From Archegozetes longisetosus (Eukaryota; Arthropoda; Arachnida; Sarcoptiformes; Trhypochthoniidae), in contig JAEMBT020000004.1 of the NCBI GenBank assembly GCA_018873245.2, forward strand, positions 5,008,573 to 5,072,572: DNA of 64,000 bases, read 5' to 3'. The position numbers and the translations under genes are program-made. Below the pieces are notes generated by a model. The model saw only the letters and a program-made list of their open reading frames with translations. It did not search any database and was not told the origin of the DNA. This document shows, in pieces, positions 12,579-26,280 of this stretch. Position 1 is the first letter of the stretch, and every line of letters begins with the position of its first letter.

Positions 12579-14083
12579 TCTAGTCAGTGTAAGATAAGAA
12601 ACTTTCTAATTTTTTAACTTTAGGGTATACACTGCGGGTCTAATTATTTTTATAAATAGTAATCCTATTTATCTTTTTCAGATAAAATTGTGGAATGAAT
12701 TCGTAACTTTTTCAGAATCTTCGTTCTCTCTTTGTTTGCTTATAAAATGCTCAACACTATATCATTTTATCTAAACATGAATCTAGTCTTTTGTAGTTCA
12801 AACTTTTTCAGATTATTGTAAATACTTTTTTATTTATCACACTCTGTGAGAAGAATTGCTAATTTGAGTGTTATGCAACTCTGAATTTGAAATTTTGTAA
12901 ACCGATTCAGTATATCAAGCAAAGTGTTTGGCACTATCTCTCCTTTTGTAGCAAAGCTTTGTTTAAAATATTACTGAAGACTTTAGAATATGGTTTATTC
13001 AGAAAATCTTGCTCTCTTCTAAGTTTCTTATAGACGTTTAGGAAATTGAAATTTTATATACTTTTCAGAATTCGTTCAGTAGTTTTGCTTTTTGAGAATA
13101 TATATTTTTGTAAATCAAACCGAACATAATATTTAAACCTGAAGTACTTTTAGTTAAAATTTGATGCATTCACTAATCTATTTAAGGGCAAATTTGCATT
13201 TTTATCAAATTGAAAAATAGATCAATAATTTGAAAGCGAATGATGATGGAATAAAATGGCGGGTATGCATAAATAATTATTGTACTAAACATTAGAGTAG
13301 CTAATTGGTATGGACTGCGAGTAATTAATGCACATATTCATTATTCATAAGCCATAGACTAACGTTAAATGGGAAACAATTGCCAACTGTTTTATTGAAT
13401 ATTTGAAGTCGATTTTAGAGGCAAATGATCAAACTGTTATTAAGATCATATTAATCACAGCTATTGATTGACATTTTCGATTGTAATATAACATCGGATT
13501 ATAATTACTATAAGTTTGTGTAAAACATATGAATGCAATAATTATAGAATCTTACAGAACGACAAACTTTACTGAAAAGATTTACATCAAATAGAAATAT
13601 GATAATAATATAAGTAGTATTGATAGATAAAGAGAAAGTATAACTGAGTGTGGCAAGTTGTAAAATATGAATTAATTTACAATCATTACTATTTTTCATT
13701 ATACTCAACGTTATAATAAAACAAATTACACGCAATAACTCATAAATTATTCAAATCTTACATCCCGTAAGTCTGTTATACACTAATCCCATTATATTTA
13801 CAATAATTTAATAGTAAAAGCCAACTAAGTTATCTATCAAGTTATCAAATTAGTCAATTTTCCTTATTGTACTCCTTCAATGAATTTCACTAGAAATATG
13901 ATTAATAGAATTTGATTTCAAGTTAATATTAAATTATTCCGATATTCACTACAAAATGAGTTGGCTGTAGGTATTTATAGTTTAGATAGATTTAGCGTCG
14001 TAATTATTAATACAATGTTCGTCTCATCATAAACTACATGATGTTTCGTTCATCAAGTCTAGGGTATTTGTTATGTCAGTATA

Positions 14084-14137
14084 CAGTTGTGTCTCAATAC
14101 GCAGTTATATCTCAATATAAAGTTATACCTCAATATA
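14084..14137. repeat. 18-bp tandem repeat, three copies
   Basis: Three consecutive imperfect units of the type CAGTTRTRTCTCAATAYR, followed by a partial fourth unit. No gene context. Confidence 0.7.
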
Positions 14138-14719
14138 TAGTTGTGATTACTTCTTAATATTCTTTATCATTCACTTCTTAATGATATGCATAAATTATAT
14201 GCTTTAGCTTGAGAGTCTTTAGTTACTTCATTAAAGATAACAATGAGCTATATATTCAGTAAATGACATGAAGAGTTGTGCTTAACTGTTGAAAGCGTAG
14301 AACTACTTGAATATAATCCGGAAATGATACTGAGTTGAATGAATAGAGAAAGTTATAAACGCGGGTGCAATACATATCAGTAAATATTATTTTGAAAGAA
14401 TATTAAAGTATTAACTTTTAATACTAGTAAAAGGTTTTCTGAAAAATCATAAGTTTATTTGAAGGTCTAACAGAATAATATTTCATACAATATTAAGAGC
14501 AATGGCTGAAAGAGAACAAATAGAAAAGAACATTAAGTGAGATTGGTGGAAGAGAAATGTAAAGTTTCAATAGTAATACATAAGCAGAATAATTAGATTT
14601 AGTGAGTTTATTCATTTTCAAGTCTTTATAACTGTTTACTTATGTTGACAAACACCCGACAGGGAGTTAATAAACTTAAACAAATTTCAGTCAGAAGATA
14701 AATAGAGAGACAAATTAAT

Positions 14720-17700
14720 TTAGCGTTTTCTGTCTTGCGTATCGAATAAGAAATCTCTTATACACTGGTATTGATAACAAGTTTGAGGAACATTGCTTTT
14801 ATAAAAGACACGGCTTTGGCGCAGTGGACCTAATATTAACCTGGCGAAAGTCTCACACGATGGGCTGTCATCACACCCGAGGCGACTGGTCTCAAGAAAG
14901 CCTGCATCACAATCGCTTGATAGCAAACCGTATACTTGTCCCTAAAATAAAATTTACGTTTAATTCTTATCAAATCCTATTTTCAATTCAATTGAGCTAA
15001 ATTTAATGTTTTTAATAAATTCTTACGCAAGTATAACAAACTTGGTGCCAATTACACGCTTCAGTAAAGGAGTCCTTCACTCTACCATTTGGTACCATAT
15101 TTGATACAGAAGAACAATCACTGGACAGCAGTTCCAATGCTAAACAGTCACGGTCAGAGGTGTCTGCAAAAGTAATTAGGATAAAATGAAAATGATTACT
15201 TGGATCAAGTTTCTATTTTTTATGGGTTTTTAAATTACGGAGGAATCAATTTAAATTTAAAATTATAGCTATCATTACTAAAAAGTATAGTTTGGTACCC
15301 AACCGACTCGTAGGTTTACCAATTGAAAGATTTCAAGCTTACTCATAAGATGTTTAATTTATGTTAAAATTTAGAATTTCTCAACCGTAAGGAAGCTAAC
15401 ACTAAGACTATTTTAAGTATAGATTATTTAGAAACAAAAATAAGATTAAATAAAAAGTATTTTAAATACCAAAATCATTTTTCTTTTCAACATCTATTTG
15501 ACTGATGGGTATGATAGGTACTGGTATTTCATTATCTAGTTCTTGGTCATTATCGCCATTAGAATTTTCATTATTTATTTTGATGACAGCTTTATGCAAG
15601 TTATCTAATGAGCTTCTCATATCTTCAATATCGTAAGCAGCATCGAGTCTGTTCTCGATCTTTTGGCTTTCAGCTTCAGTTTGCGAACCCTTTCGTGCTG
15701 TTTCTCGGATCAAATCCAGAGCCTCATTGATAAGTGCGTCTTCAATTACCTCGAGCTTATTATTGACGTGAGCGAATCGCTCGGAATCAATGCTAACCTC
15801 ATTAGTCTGAACGTTATCTCCGATTTCTCCAAAATAAGATGAAACACTTCGCTTACTTTTGTGATTCCTGTTTTTCTCATCCGCATCGCTCCAAATAAGT
15901 GATTCATCGATATCCTTATCTGTAGAATCGTCATCGTCTTGAGTTGCGATGACATAGTCATCATCGCTGTCGTCGTCAAGTTTTTCTGAATTTTTAGAGT
16001 CATCATTACTGGTTTGGTCTTCAATACTTTCGCTGCTATCATCAATAGCTATGAAATTTTCTCCAATAGAATCTTCGACTGAATTGATGAGATCAGATGC
16101 GTCGGTTGAGTAATCATCAGTAGATAAATCAATGGTTTGACTCCTCTTTTTCCTCATAGTAGCTAAAGTTTTGGCGATGTTTTTGTAGTACTCTTTTCTC
16201 AACCATTCGTCAAGGCTTTCTTTAGCAACTGGCCATTCGTTATTGTTAGACACACTCTTTTCATCTTCAGTTTTCTCCAAGTTTGGAATAATCAGTTCAT
16301 TTTCAATCTCATCGGTGATAATATCATCGCTAACGGAGTCTTCGTTTTGATTACTTCTTTTGTTTTTCTTTTTAATTAAGGTTTGCTTTTGTTTGGTTTT
16401 TGGTTCTTCTGGTGACTGTTTATTATTCTCAACTTTTTTAGCCTTTTTAATCTGAATTGGTTTTGTTTCTAATTTTTCTTTTTTATCCTCTCCCAGAATG
16501 TCATTTAGTTCTGACATCACCTTTTTATCGGTCGATTTTGGTTCATTTGACTTTATTTTGCTTTCATTATGTGCTGAACTCTTATCGGTGACCGGCGGTA
16601 TCGTGACTTTTCTCTTAGTTATTGACTTTTTGGCTTCTGCTTCTTTCATATTCTTGTCACCTATTTTTTGCGAAGATAATGATGTTTTTGATGTAGAAGA
16701 ATGCGAAGAAACTACTGAAACACTGGAATTATTTTGACTGTTGACACCTGTAGCAGAGTGCTTGTTATTCTTATCTATCACATTATTGGCGGCTTTATTT
16801 TCCTCAACATTGAAATGGTCGTTCAACACCCGTCTGGTTGACTTTCTCTTAGTCTTGGTTTTACTCAAAACAGGTCTATGTTTAATGAGTTGTTCGGCGT
16901 GTTGTTTAACTATTTTCAAATCATTGCTTTTATCGAGCGCAGAGTTAGGCTTATTGTGCTTTGAAGTGCTTCGCTTGCGTTTCATATTAATGCCTTTAAA
17001 TACTCTCAGGCCTACATCTGGCTCATTCTCGTCGTTTTGCTCAAATATTTGTGACAATTTCAGAGCTAATGCAGTCGAGAATAAATCGTTTGGCGATGGT
17101 TCTTCCAAATAATTAGATTCTATTTGGTTGTACTATAAATTAATAATGAAAAGATTGGTATTTAAGCACAATATTAGACAAATTTGGATCGTTATTAGAG
17201 ATGCTCGAGAAGTTATTGAACTTGAAATTTTAAGCTTGCAATTGATTTAGCAGAACATTTTTTGAGTGCTCAAGTAATTTGAGTAATTCGATGTAAATTT
17301 TAGCAGTAAATTTAACTGGAGCTCTATAGTATAACTGCTAACTTACAAGTTAATCTGTCATTACTTTCGGCATTAAGGTATAAAACTATAGCATTAGCTT
17401 AATTATATAATGCTTGGAGCTTAACATTGCTCTTTTACTATGCATTGAACCGTTTGTTCGTACTTCTCTAAATTAAGTTTATAAAGTCAAAAGCTAACTA
17501 ATTCCACTTGATTATTTGTCTTAAAGCACACAGGTATTCAAGAAAAGACAGCCATTTCTCAATAAGTTACCTGAAAAAGATTTGTATTGGTAATAGTTTA
17601 TAGAATTTGCATATGGCTGCGAATTTGAGAGTCTAATAAAGTATACTTTAGGAGTTGGACGTCAATTTAGTGTGTTCAATGCGTATTTCTTATTATATAA

Positions 17701-18203
17701 CCCATATATTTGAGCAGATAAGCATCTAATACTATTAGTGGTGAATGTCATACATCCATGAAAATAAAATAGTTATAAAAATGCTTTCTATTATGAAATT
17801 TATTAACTGAGCGTATGATAAATAATTCATAAATGCTTTCTTCATATATATAGTAAGTCTATTTTCTAAGTGGCGGATCAACCAGAAATGGCGGATAACT
17901 TACCCCGAGCGGCACATCAACAACTTCTTCGTCTTGCTTTTTAACAAATGGTTCTAATCTTTTATAATACTCTGAAGCTTGAAGTGGAAGACTATAAGAA
18001 CCATAAAAACGGGTGAGAGGATACTCTTGTCTCCGTCTTCGAACTGTGTCCAAAGCACTTCCTAAAGTCTTATCTTTATAATCATTAAGTGGAATGCTTT
18101 TGAATGTTCGTAATGATGAATGGATGTCTTCGAGTGAAAGACATGCCATACGTGATGCCAATACTGTTACAACCAGTGCCGATAAATTCAATATAATTGA
18201 CAT
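14720..18203 (-). CDS. Secreted disordered protein with PLA2-like Cys domain
   Basis: Four exons in transcript order: 17904-18203, 15470-17132, 15027-15163, 14720-14941. They total 2,322 nt (773 residues) with phases 0, 1, 0 all matching. The start at 18203 gives a signal peptide (about 1-23), then a short segment with an RRRR site at 55-58. Exon 2 (about 101-654) is a long, low-complexity stretch rich in Lys, Ser, Asn, Asp and Glu, with acidic runs near 470-530. The C-terminal part (about 658-773) is Cys-rich and contains C-N-W-H-Q-V-C-Y-T-C at 691-700. That is the phospholipase A2-like calcium/active-site helix pattern, in which His is normally followed by Asp. Here residue 695 is Gln, so calcium-dependent catalysis is unlikely. 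The domain most resembles conodipine-type PLA2-like folds. Function unknown: binding or structural roles are as plausible as enzymatic ones. Intron 1 is about 0.77 kb. A 5' UTR intron probably ends just upstream of the ATG (acceptor near 18230). Confidence 0.72.
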
Positions 18204-21200
18204 TTTGTAATCAAGGGATTATTGGTGCTGTTCCTGCAAAACAAATTTGGATTAAAACTGTTAAACGCAGTTCGTTTCAAATTAAATCAGCAAAATAAAA
18301 ATAATTTCACTCCAATCGCTTTATAGTGGATCAAAGTTGTACGATTCAATCATTTTCTTCATCATTATATGAGAATTAAAGGAAAAAGATGAAGCTTTTC
18401 CAAAAAAAAGATCAACCAATTGTTCAAATATAGAGTCTTTTCTAGAGGAATTGGTTGAAAAATGAAGAATCTATACTAAGTATAGATATATGTGTATAGA
18501 TATATATATAAGTCTTATACATATAAACAGTATGAGTATCCACAACATATTCTACATTAAACCCATCCCTTGTTTTCTCGCAAGAGCTAAAACTCATTTG
18601 CAGATTAATTGATTAAAACAATTAAACTAATTGTGAAGATTAATGCTTGTTTACTAGTTGGCCATTTAAGCTTAGAATATAAAGAAAAGCATCATTTTAG
18701 TGAAGGTAGCAATTTAAAGGCGTTATGTTTAGAAGAATTGCTTTTCCAAATTAAACTATTAATTAGCCCTAATCATCACATGTTTTAGCTACTCCCTAAT
18801 CACTCAATAGTTTGCAAACTTGCCCTCAGCACCACTTTCCAAATTGAGCATAGCTTTACATTTTTTGCAAACATTTCAGAGTCATTGTTGTTTTGTATCC
18901 TCAAATCGGGTCTATTCTATGTTACTGAGTCTGTGAGCGCAAAAGTTTCTGACAGACATTTGAAAACTGTTCTTATAAAAGCTAATATGATGCTTTTGAT
19001 AACTAACTCTATCACGAGCTTTTTGTTGCTCTAAAAATTGCGAGTTGATTGCAAGAATAAAACGCTTCCTCTCTTGGTAAAAACATCTTATTTCTGTTTT
19101 TGAAGTGAAAAAAATAGTAAATATTAAGTAAGAATAGAAAATGTAAGAAAAATGGAAGGAAAGTTTTAAGCACTTTTGGATGCACCCTTGAGATAGTATG
19201 GAATAAATTGAAAGTAAGTTATAAAATCAAACCCAAAAGACATTTGTGTTTTAGTTAAAAGTGATTTAATGAGAACTATAAAATAGTAAAAGATTTGGTA
19301 ATGTAACAAATTTAAGCCTTGAGCAGAATGTTATTTCCACTAATTATTGAAGTAGTGAATAGATAACTAGAACTACACAAGTCTTTATATAAATAGAAGA
19401 GAGCATATGAAACATTTCATGAAAATTGCTCATCAACACAATTAACTTTTAAGCTGCAAAACGTATCTAATTTTCCTTTGTGCAGAATATTTGATCAACT
19501 TTCATAAAATAAATGCATATACTTTGTTAATTAAAATTGAAATTACTCATTAGACGAAGTGCAAAAGTTGCTTAAAGTGTGTAAGAGTATTCAACTGATC
19601 AATAGAGAGAAATGAGTATAAGTCGCTAAAACTTTAATTATTTTCAGCACAGAAACAACGAATCAGAGCTTTTTGTGTCAATTTGAGAATTTGATTTAGC
19701 AAAAGAGTCATTTTTGACTACGACTATTAAATTATATGGAGCATTTTTAAAGTTAATAATTTGAAATTATTTTCAAATCATGTGAATTATGTGAACGCAT
19801 GCTTCTAACAATCATAAAATTGATAGCACAGGTTTAAATGTCATAGTGTTACGAACAAGTATTTGGCAATGAGAAGGTAAATGCGACAAAAATCTGAAAA
19901 TTACTGATCTTATCATCAATTTATTCAGGCCAGTAACAAAGTTAATGTTAGCCAGTAACGCTTAACTCTAGAAATGATCGATCAGAAGCTTGCGAACCAA
20001 CAATAAATCAAAACAAACTAAGAAATATTGAGCTGATTTGCTGAGTGCAACATTTTAGCAAAGTCAAATCAAATCATATGAAATGATTAGATCAATTTTT
20101 AGATATTTGTGGGTATTCAGTACAATTTAGGATCGAATCTAATTTATAAGCACAGGTGTCATTATGACTAAGCCACTATAGTATCATATGCGAGAATATT
20201 ATCTACAATATTAAGTTAAAACACGAAGATGAAGCAATAACAAAATGGTCAATTACTGAATAGAGTCTTTTTGAAGAGTCAGCATAATAGACTGGCAAAA
20301 AACAAAGTCAAACTTAATTCGTACCAGTAAGATAAGTACTGATAAAACTGGTCACCGTCACTATTATGTCAGTTTACTTCATCTTTAAATCAGTGGCTCC
20401 TTCGATAATAAGTCAATATTTGTATGAAACGAATGCTTTTTTTCGTATTAGAACATCTGAATCATTTAACTTAACTTTTGAGTGTTTCAGATTGAACAAC
20501 ATCTTAGACACGCTTTAGTGATTCGTAATTTCGACTTTTAGCCATTAGGAGATCAGTGGAGTAGTCGTAGAATAAAAATCAATAAAAGAACTTTCCAACG
20601 AAGTGTTGGTTTTATTTCTTGTCTTTTTTAAAACCATTATTTGATTCTTATGTTAATTTGTACAATTCTCAGAGTTAACTACTTCGGTCAAATACAATAC
20701 AATTGAAATGTTTTCAAACAATAACAATTTTAATAACAAAACCTTGCTCAAAGCTCAATCAAATCTATTATTACATCCTTTTTGTCACAGTCTTCGGCTA
20801 TTCAAAGAAGACTCGTTAAATAGTTTTCAGTGTTCCAAGAACAGCAGACGTAGCGATTAAGATAGTGTTAAACTATTCATTAGAAAAGTAATTCAAAGGA
20901 ATAGCGTGTAATCAACTTTCAAACACAGCTCGTTTGATTGAAATTCAGGTGCAGTATCTTTTGGTATTATATATAAGAAGATTGTAGAATATTCGTAAAT
21001 AATTCTTTTTTTCGAATGTAAAACTATTTTGAAATTTCAGACATAACGCCCAACACATTGATATAGTGATGAACAAGTAGGGCTGATTTCATAATCTGAA
21101 TTGATCGGAAATTTCAGTAGAATGTAAGAATACGACAAAGGCAAAGCAATGCGTAGGAAGCATTTGTATCCTATATGTAAAATCTAGCACATAAACAATA

Positions 21201-24200
21201 AAACTACTACTCTTTATAAAAACAAACTTCTTTTATTCAATAATCTAACGTGATAAATAAATTAATTCGTTGAAGTAGACGAGATAGAATGACAAGTAAT
21301 TCTGATACCATGTTCGAGGAATAGAAACTGTCAAGTGCTCTTAACAGCTACAACAAATGCAGCCTCATCATTACTCAATAAAGTAGACAAATTGTCCAAG
21401 CTAATTGATTAATATAAACTTAGCAGACTTTAGATCTATTATCGTGAATATTTAAACTAGTTTCGTGTAACTTTCTTAATTGTCATAGTCAGGAAATTAT
21501 TTATTTGACTTAAAACATTTGATAGGTAAATAGTGTGATGATTTTCTGGTTTCTCACGAAAGCTAGCTACAAGAACTCTAATACTTGGCTATATTGGACA
21601 TAGAAAGCATTAGAACCTAGTTAATTGAAATACTGTATTAATTAGGAGAGTATTTGATGAGGTCTATTGGGCCTCAAGAAGGAAGAATGCGATATAAGAA
21701 TGTTGCATTGTCATATTAGACAAACGACAAACGTTTAACCTTTAGATAAAATGGCAAATGATTAATTGTTATATATAGTTATTGAGTTTAGTTTTTTCAT
21801 CGTACATCTTTATACTCTGCAATTTAGCAATTAGATTATATGTTGATTGAGTTGTTTGAGTTTGCTTTAATTAGTGTGTTATGCTTTATTTTTATTTGTA
21901 TTAGCTTTATCTAAATTTACATCACACCACCGCATTTACGATTATGTCAAATCAATCAACCAGCTAGATAAACATAAGCCAAATCAATTTGAAAATATAT
22001 TTTTAAATGTTCTGCTCAATCTATTCAACCATTGAATAATATGGAAAACAGGTCGATAAAGCTTGTTATGTGTGATAACTACATTTTCTAAGCTATTCTT
22101 TCCACTGATTTTAGGTCTATTACGCACCAAAATAGCAAAATATACTAAAAACAATTCTATTTTTGGCCTCAAATAAAAATTTATGATTTAGTCTAATGCA
22201 TAAAATCGATCCATATTATGGAAAATTACAATTTATTATTAGCGAAGTGTCAATGTTGTACATTATTAGTTTAATTTATGATATATTTTCTAAAAAAATC
22301 TTAAATGTTTACCGTTCAATATCGATCTAAGGAAACATCAAGAGATTGAGATTTTAGAACTAAATTCAATTTTCAAATTGGTATTTTTCCGTTTCAAATG
22401 GTAAGAGATGAAAGTATATGAATTAGAAATAACGAATTATCAGCTTTATGGAGTATGACATAGTTGAAATCGATTGCGCGAGTACTACTACACTAGTATT
22501 GACTTGGTGTTGGAGATGAAAATTGTCGCACTATTCTACCCATAAGTCTTTAGCGTCAACGCATAATAGCAATAAGAATGGCTGGCATTTATTTTATTAC
22601 TATTTTCAATATTAATTTCTAATAAAGTCAGATCGATTCGATGCCTCACGATTATCCGCTTTTGCATGTCTTTTAATAGTATTAAGGCCATCTGATCTTA
22701 GTTTTTTGTCATTTAAAAATAATAACTCTTATGATTGTTTTTCGCACACAACAAATTCAAGCGTCAGTTGCTTTTGTGGAGAGCTAAGACAGCTTATCTC
22801 GAAAATTAATACTTCATTTTGTGTGTTTTCTACAAAGACAATCTGAAGTAGAATAGCTTTTAATTAAACTGAGCTTATGTTCAGAAAAAGGGTTTTGTAT
22901 TATTAAAGAAGATGCTTCATAAGCCTATTCTTAGTAATTGAAATTTAGTCCAAGACTGTTTTTTTTCATCAAAAAATATTCTATAGAATTACTCTGAACA
23001 ATAAATGATACTGTTTTGGTTACGGGTCAGCTGACTAATTAATTACGAGAGAAAACTAAGCTTGGTCGACAATAGTCGAGAACTAACATAGTCAAACAAT
23101 TCTTTCGAGAATATCCGAAAGGATGGGTTCACTTACGATTGGATTGTGTGATAAAATTCAATAATTGAATGCATGTTGAATTGCTTTTTTAGTGTTTAAC
23201 CTTATCTAATGTCTCTAAAGATCATATAATCAATAGCTTTCAACATAGCATTACATAGTAGTTAACCTGGTTTTGGAAACAATTCTTATTATGCTTCAAA
23301 GTACGTCACTCAACAATCGTTTAAGTATTTGGAAAAATTAGACTTATTTTTAATATATTAAATGCATTTTTTATCCTATAAGTTATCTGCTTGTCTTGCT
23401 CGATCTAAATCAGGAATAATTGAATACTTAGGTTCGTTGAAAGTCATGCCAAACTTTAATTCATTCCTTATTTATCTGAATCTGTGATTTATTTGCCAAC
23501 AGAGTGGTTTTAAATTTAAGATATATATATATGAGATCAGAGGATCTCTTCAAAGTTCTCTTGTGACCTATGAGTAAAAAAATTTTAGATTTGCTGTGCA
23601 ATTGTCAGCTCTTAACTAGAGAATGGTACAAAGGTTGCTAAACTAGAAGATATATTAAAATATTATTTTAGGTCGGTACTTTCAGAATGATTTAAAACTA
23701 TTTTAACTATTATTTCATATTATCTCTTTTTTAACAAGTAACTGTTTGACAAATTAAGACAATTCTTATGATAAATTATGGCTTTAATCCTCACTCGTGT
23801 CTGTCATTACTATGTATTTGAATGATTTCAACTAATAATACTTTTCAAATCAATTCGTGCTCAATTAGCATTAATTCGAAATTCATAATGAATACATTTT
23901 AAATCAATCAACAACTAAGATTCTCAGAAAGCACCATTCGATCATCTTGATTCACTTATTCTTTTATTCTTTCAATTCAAAGTGTTTCAGTTTCTAAGGA
24001 TAGAGAATATTGAATAAATCAAACCATCTTTTGAAGATTTCGAACCTTAACCAGAAAACATGAATTCATATGCAAATATGTAAAATCTTATACACAAAAC
24101 GTTACAACTTCTCCTTTACGATCAAATATTACTTGAATATTTGATGAACCATTTATTATTTTCTCCCAACTTATGCCAACAAAGTCTCAACACTTCAAAT

Positions 24201-24443
24201 GTGTGACTCGACTCTCGCTCCAACTGTTTAGATATGAAATACAACTTTAATGTCAAATCTCAAGTCAAAGAATGTGTTTAATGTTTGAATAAATTTATTC
24301 TAACAAATATATGAGTATGAAAATGAAATTATCTAATATACTTAGCTTGTGCTTTCCCTATGTTTTAGTATAAGCTTCTAACAGATATTCGCTATAAAAC
24401 CCTCAGACCAGATAAGCAAGTCATGTTTTAAGAATTCCATATC

Positions 24444-24718
24444 TACAGGGCTATTTTTATATAGCTGGACGTACGAGAACGATATGATTGGCTGAACTCA
24501 TTCCTTATATATTTTTATTGAGTACAGGGTGATCTTTTAATGTTTTGTTTAATCCTCAATTTATCAAAACAAAAGATTTATATTTATCTTAATTTTATTA
24601 GTCAAAATGTACACCCTGTACAAAATATATATAAAACACCAATACTATTAACCAATCATTGACTAATTGATTAATAGTAGGAGAAGCAGCTGTCCAGTTA
24701 TTTAAAAATAGCCCTGTA
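24444..24718. mobile_element. Tc1/mariner-type MITE (outer element)
   Basis: 275 bp including a TA at each end. The terminal inverted repeats are 27 bp with 25 matches: left TACAGGGCTATTTTTA...AGCTGGAC at 24444-24470, right copy at 24692-24718 in reverse. CAGGG termini flanked by TA are typical of Tc1/mariner derivatives. It has no open reading frame, so it would need a transposase in trans. A second, smaller TA-flanked inverted-repeat unit sits in its middle (24523-24620). Confidence 0.75.
24523..24620. mobile_element. Small inverted-repeat element nested in the MITE
   Basis: 98 bp from TACAGGGTG at 24523 to CACCCTGTA ending at 24620, the two ends being inverted copies. It lies inside the 24444-24718 element. 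It may be a second MITE inserted into the first or an internal palindrome of a composite element. No coding capacity. Confidence 0.6.
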
Positions 24719-26212
24719 CATTCATTCGTAGGCCAACTTTACAAATCTCAATATTGACTCATATTCATTTTATCTTTTATGAAAATTTCTACAAAAACTG
24801 CTTAAATAAGGAGGCTATTTCTGGAAGTTAAAAATTTACTAATAATACAAGAGGTCTGATTATAACTAAACACTACTTCTGTTGTTTGCGCTCTCTTATC
24901 GGCAATTTTTATTAATGAAAAATTGGGTGTCATACTCTCAATCACTGACATTATTATTCATCATTTTTATCAAAATGACTCAAGCAAAAAGTTTTAAAAT
25001 GTTCTTGTAGTTCGTTTTATAGCAAATGCCTAATGTAAAAGTAATTATTTAAAAGTTATCTAAAAAGTCTAAAAATTGATTTTGAAACTGATCAGAACTT
25101 AACGACAGATACGAATGAAACGAAGTATCATTTTCTAACACGAGTTCAAGTAATTAATAACATGTTTATCTCTTTTTGTTCAATTTACTATATGTAACCC
25201 TAACCGTACATCCAAGGAAATGAGATTCGTTTTTATTGACTTGTGTTTCAATATCTTAATTTATTTTCAACGTGACTGATAGGAATCGAAATTGATTTGA
25301 AATCTGCCCTCATATGAGTCCTAAAAATAAGTGAATCCCCAATTTGAACGTGATCATAGTTTGTAACAATATACAGTATGTTTACAACAGAGATCTCATT
25401 GTTTTACAATGCTGTATAATTTGTTAGAAAATAACCGATTACGCAATTTCTTTATAGTGAGCTATCGATCGAATTGATCGACATTTTTTGTCTGATCACA
25501 AAATTTTTTTAGTGATCCTTTTAAAGTTGTTTACTCAACGGTATAGTTTTATCTAAAACTATAGTCAAAATAAATTAGAATCTATGGCAGATATACCTGT
25601 AGGGGAAATATTTTGGAAAACAAATAAAAAATTCAATATATTCCTAGTTTCGTGGGCTGTGCACGATATTTGTTAAGCTTTCAATTCTTTCTCCAAACAT
25701 ACTGTCTCAATTTATGTTTAATTTTGAGCTAAAAATATTTTTATACCAACGCTTTGTGGCAATCCACACGATAAAAACAGTTTGCAATAGAAACTAGACT
25801 TTTCTCAATGATCGCACTCATTATTTCTGTTTAATCAAACCATGAAGCTGAAGGTTAACCAGAATACTTAAGTACAGAAATGATGAATCTTAGGTTTAAG
25901 TTTATTTTAACTGTATGTGGGCAGTAATTATTCTTCGAATTTCTAAAGGATACTATTCATTCACTAGAACTTACGACCTATAATGTAAGTAAATTTATTA
26001 GAAGCGGATAATGTATTATCATGCATTCAGTTTTTATCTTTTCTATTACTTAATTCATATCTTTTGTTCAGCTCAAATTCATTTCTATCAGTTACTTCCA
26101 AAACCCCTACAAGACTTTTCGAGTTCACAACTTATTCATATATTCAGTTTATTCATATATTTAGTACGATTTTCCTCAATCTCCTGAACTGAGAAAATGA
26201 ATGCAGTCTTAT

Positions 26213-26213
<1 letters not shown>

Positions 26214-26278
<65 letters not shown>
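26214..26278. repeat. (AG)n dinucleotide microsatellite
   Basis: The longest AG tract in the window, about 65 bases without interruption. Confidence 0.95.

Positions 26279-26280
<2 letters not shown>

Larger units (their letters stand above)
10493..14719. other. Gene-free region
   Basis: No coding exon could be supported over 4.2 kb. It contains the 3' UTR and poly(A) signal (10612-10617) of the Gemin7-like gene, a small TA-flanked inverted-repeat element at 12418-12578 and a short 18-bp tandem repeat at 14084-14137. A hydrophobic minus-strand open frame at 13508-13735 has no supporting features. Confidence 0.55.

Noticed and set aside
13508..13735. Hydrophobic minus-strand open frame
   Set aside because: AT-rich sequence gives Ile/Phe/Leu-rich chance frames; no signal, splice sites or homology supports it.
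15462..17108. A stand-alone 548-residue minus-strand protein
   Set aside because: Its apparent start is TTG, it has an acceptor at its 5' edge and a phase-1 donor at its 3' edge, and splicing links it to a signal-peptide exon and a Cys-rich C-terminus.
16498..17112. Plus-strand Leu/Phe-rich open frames
   Set aside because: Antisense of the low-complexity exon of the PLA2-like gene, which joins its neighbours in phase.
17859..18203. A short secreted peptide precursor of 114 residues
   Set aside because: A strong GTAAGT donor lies inside it after codon 100, and it joins the next exon in phase; the last 14 codons are intron read-through.
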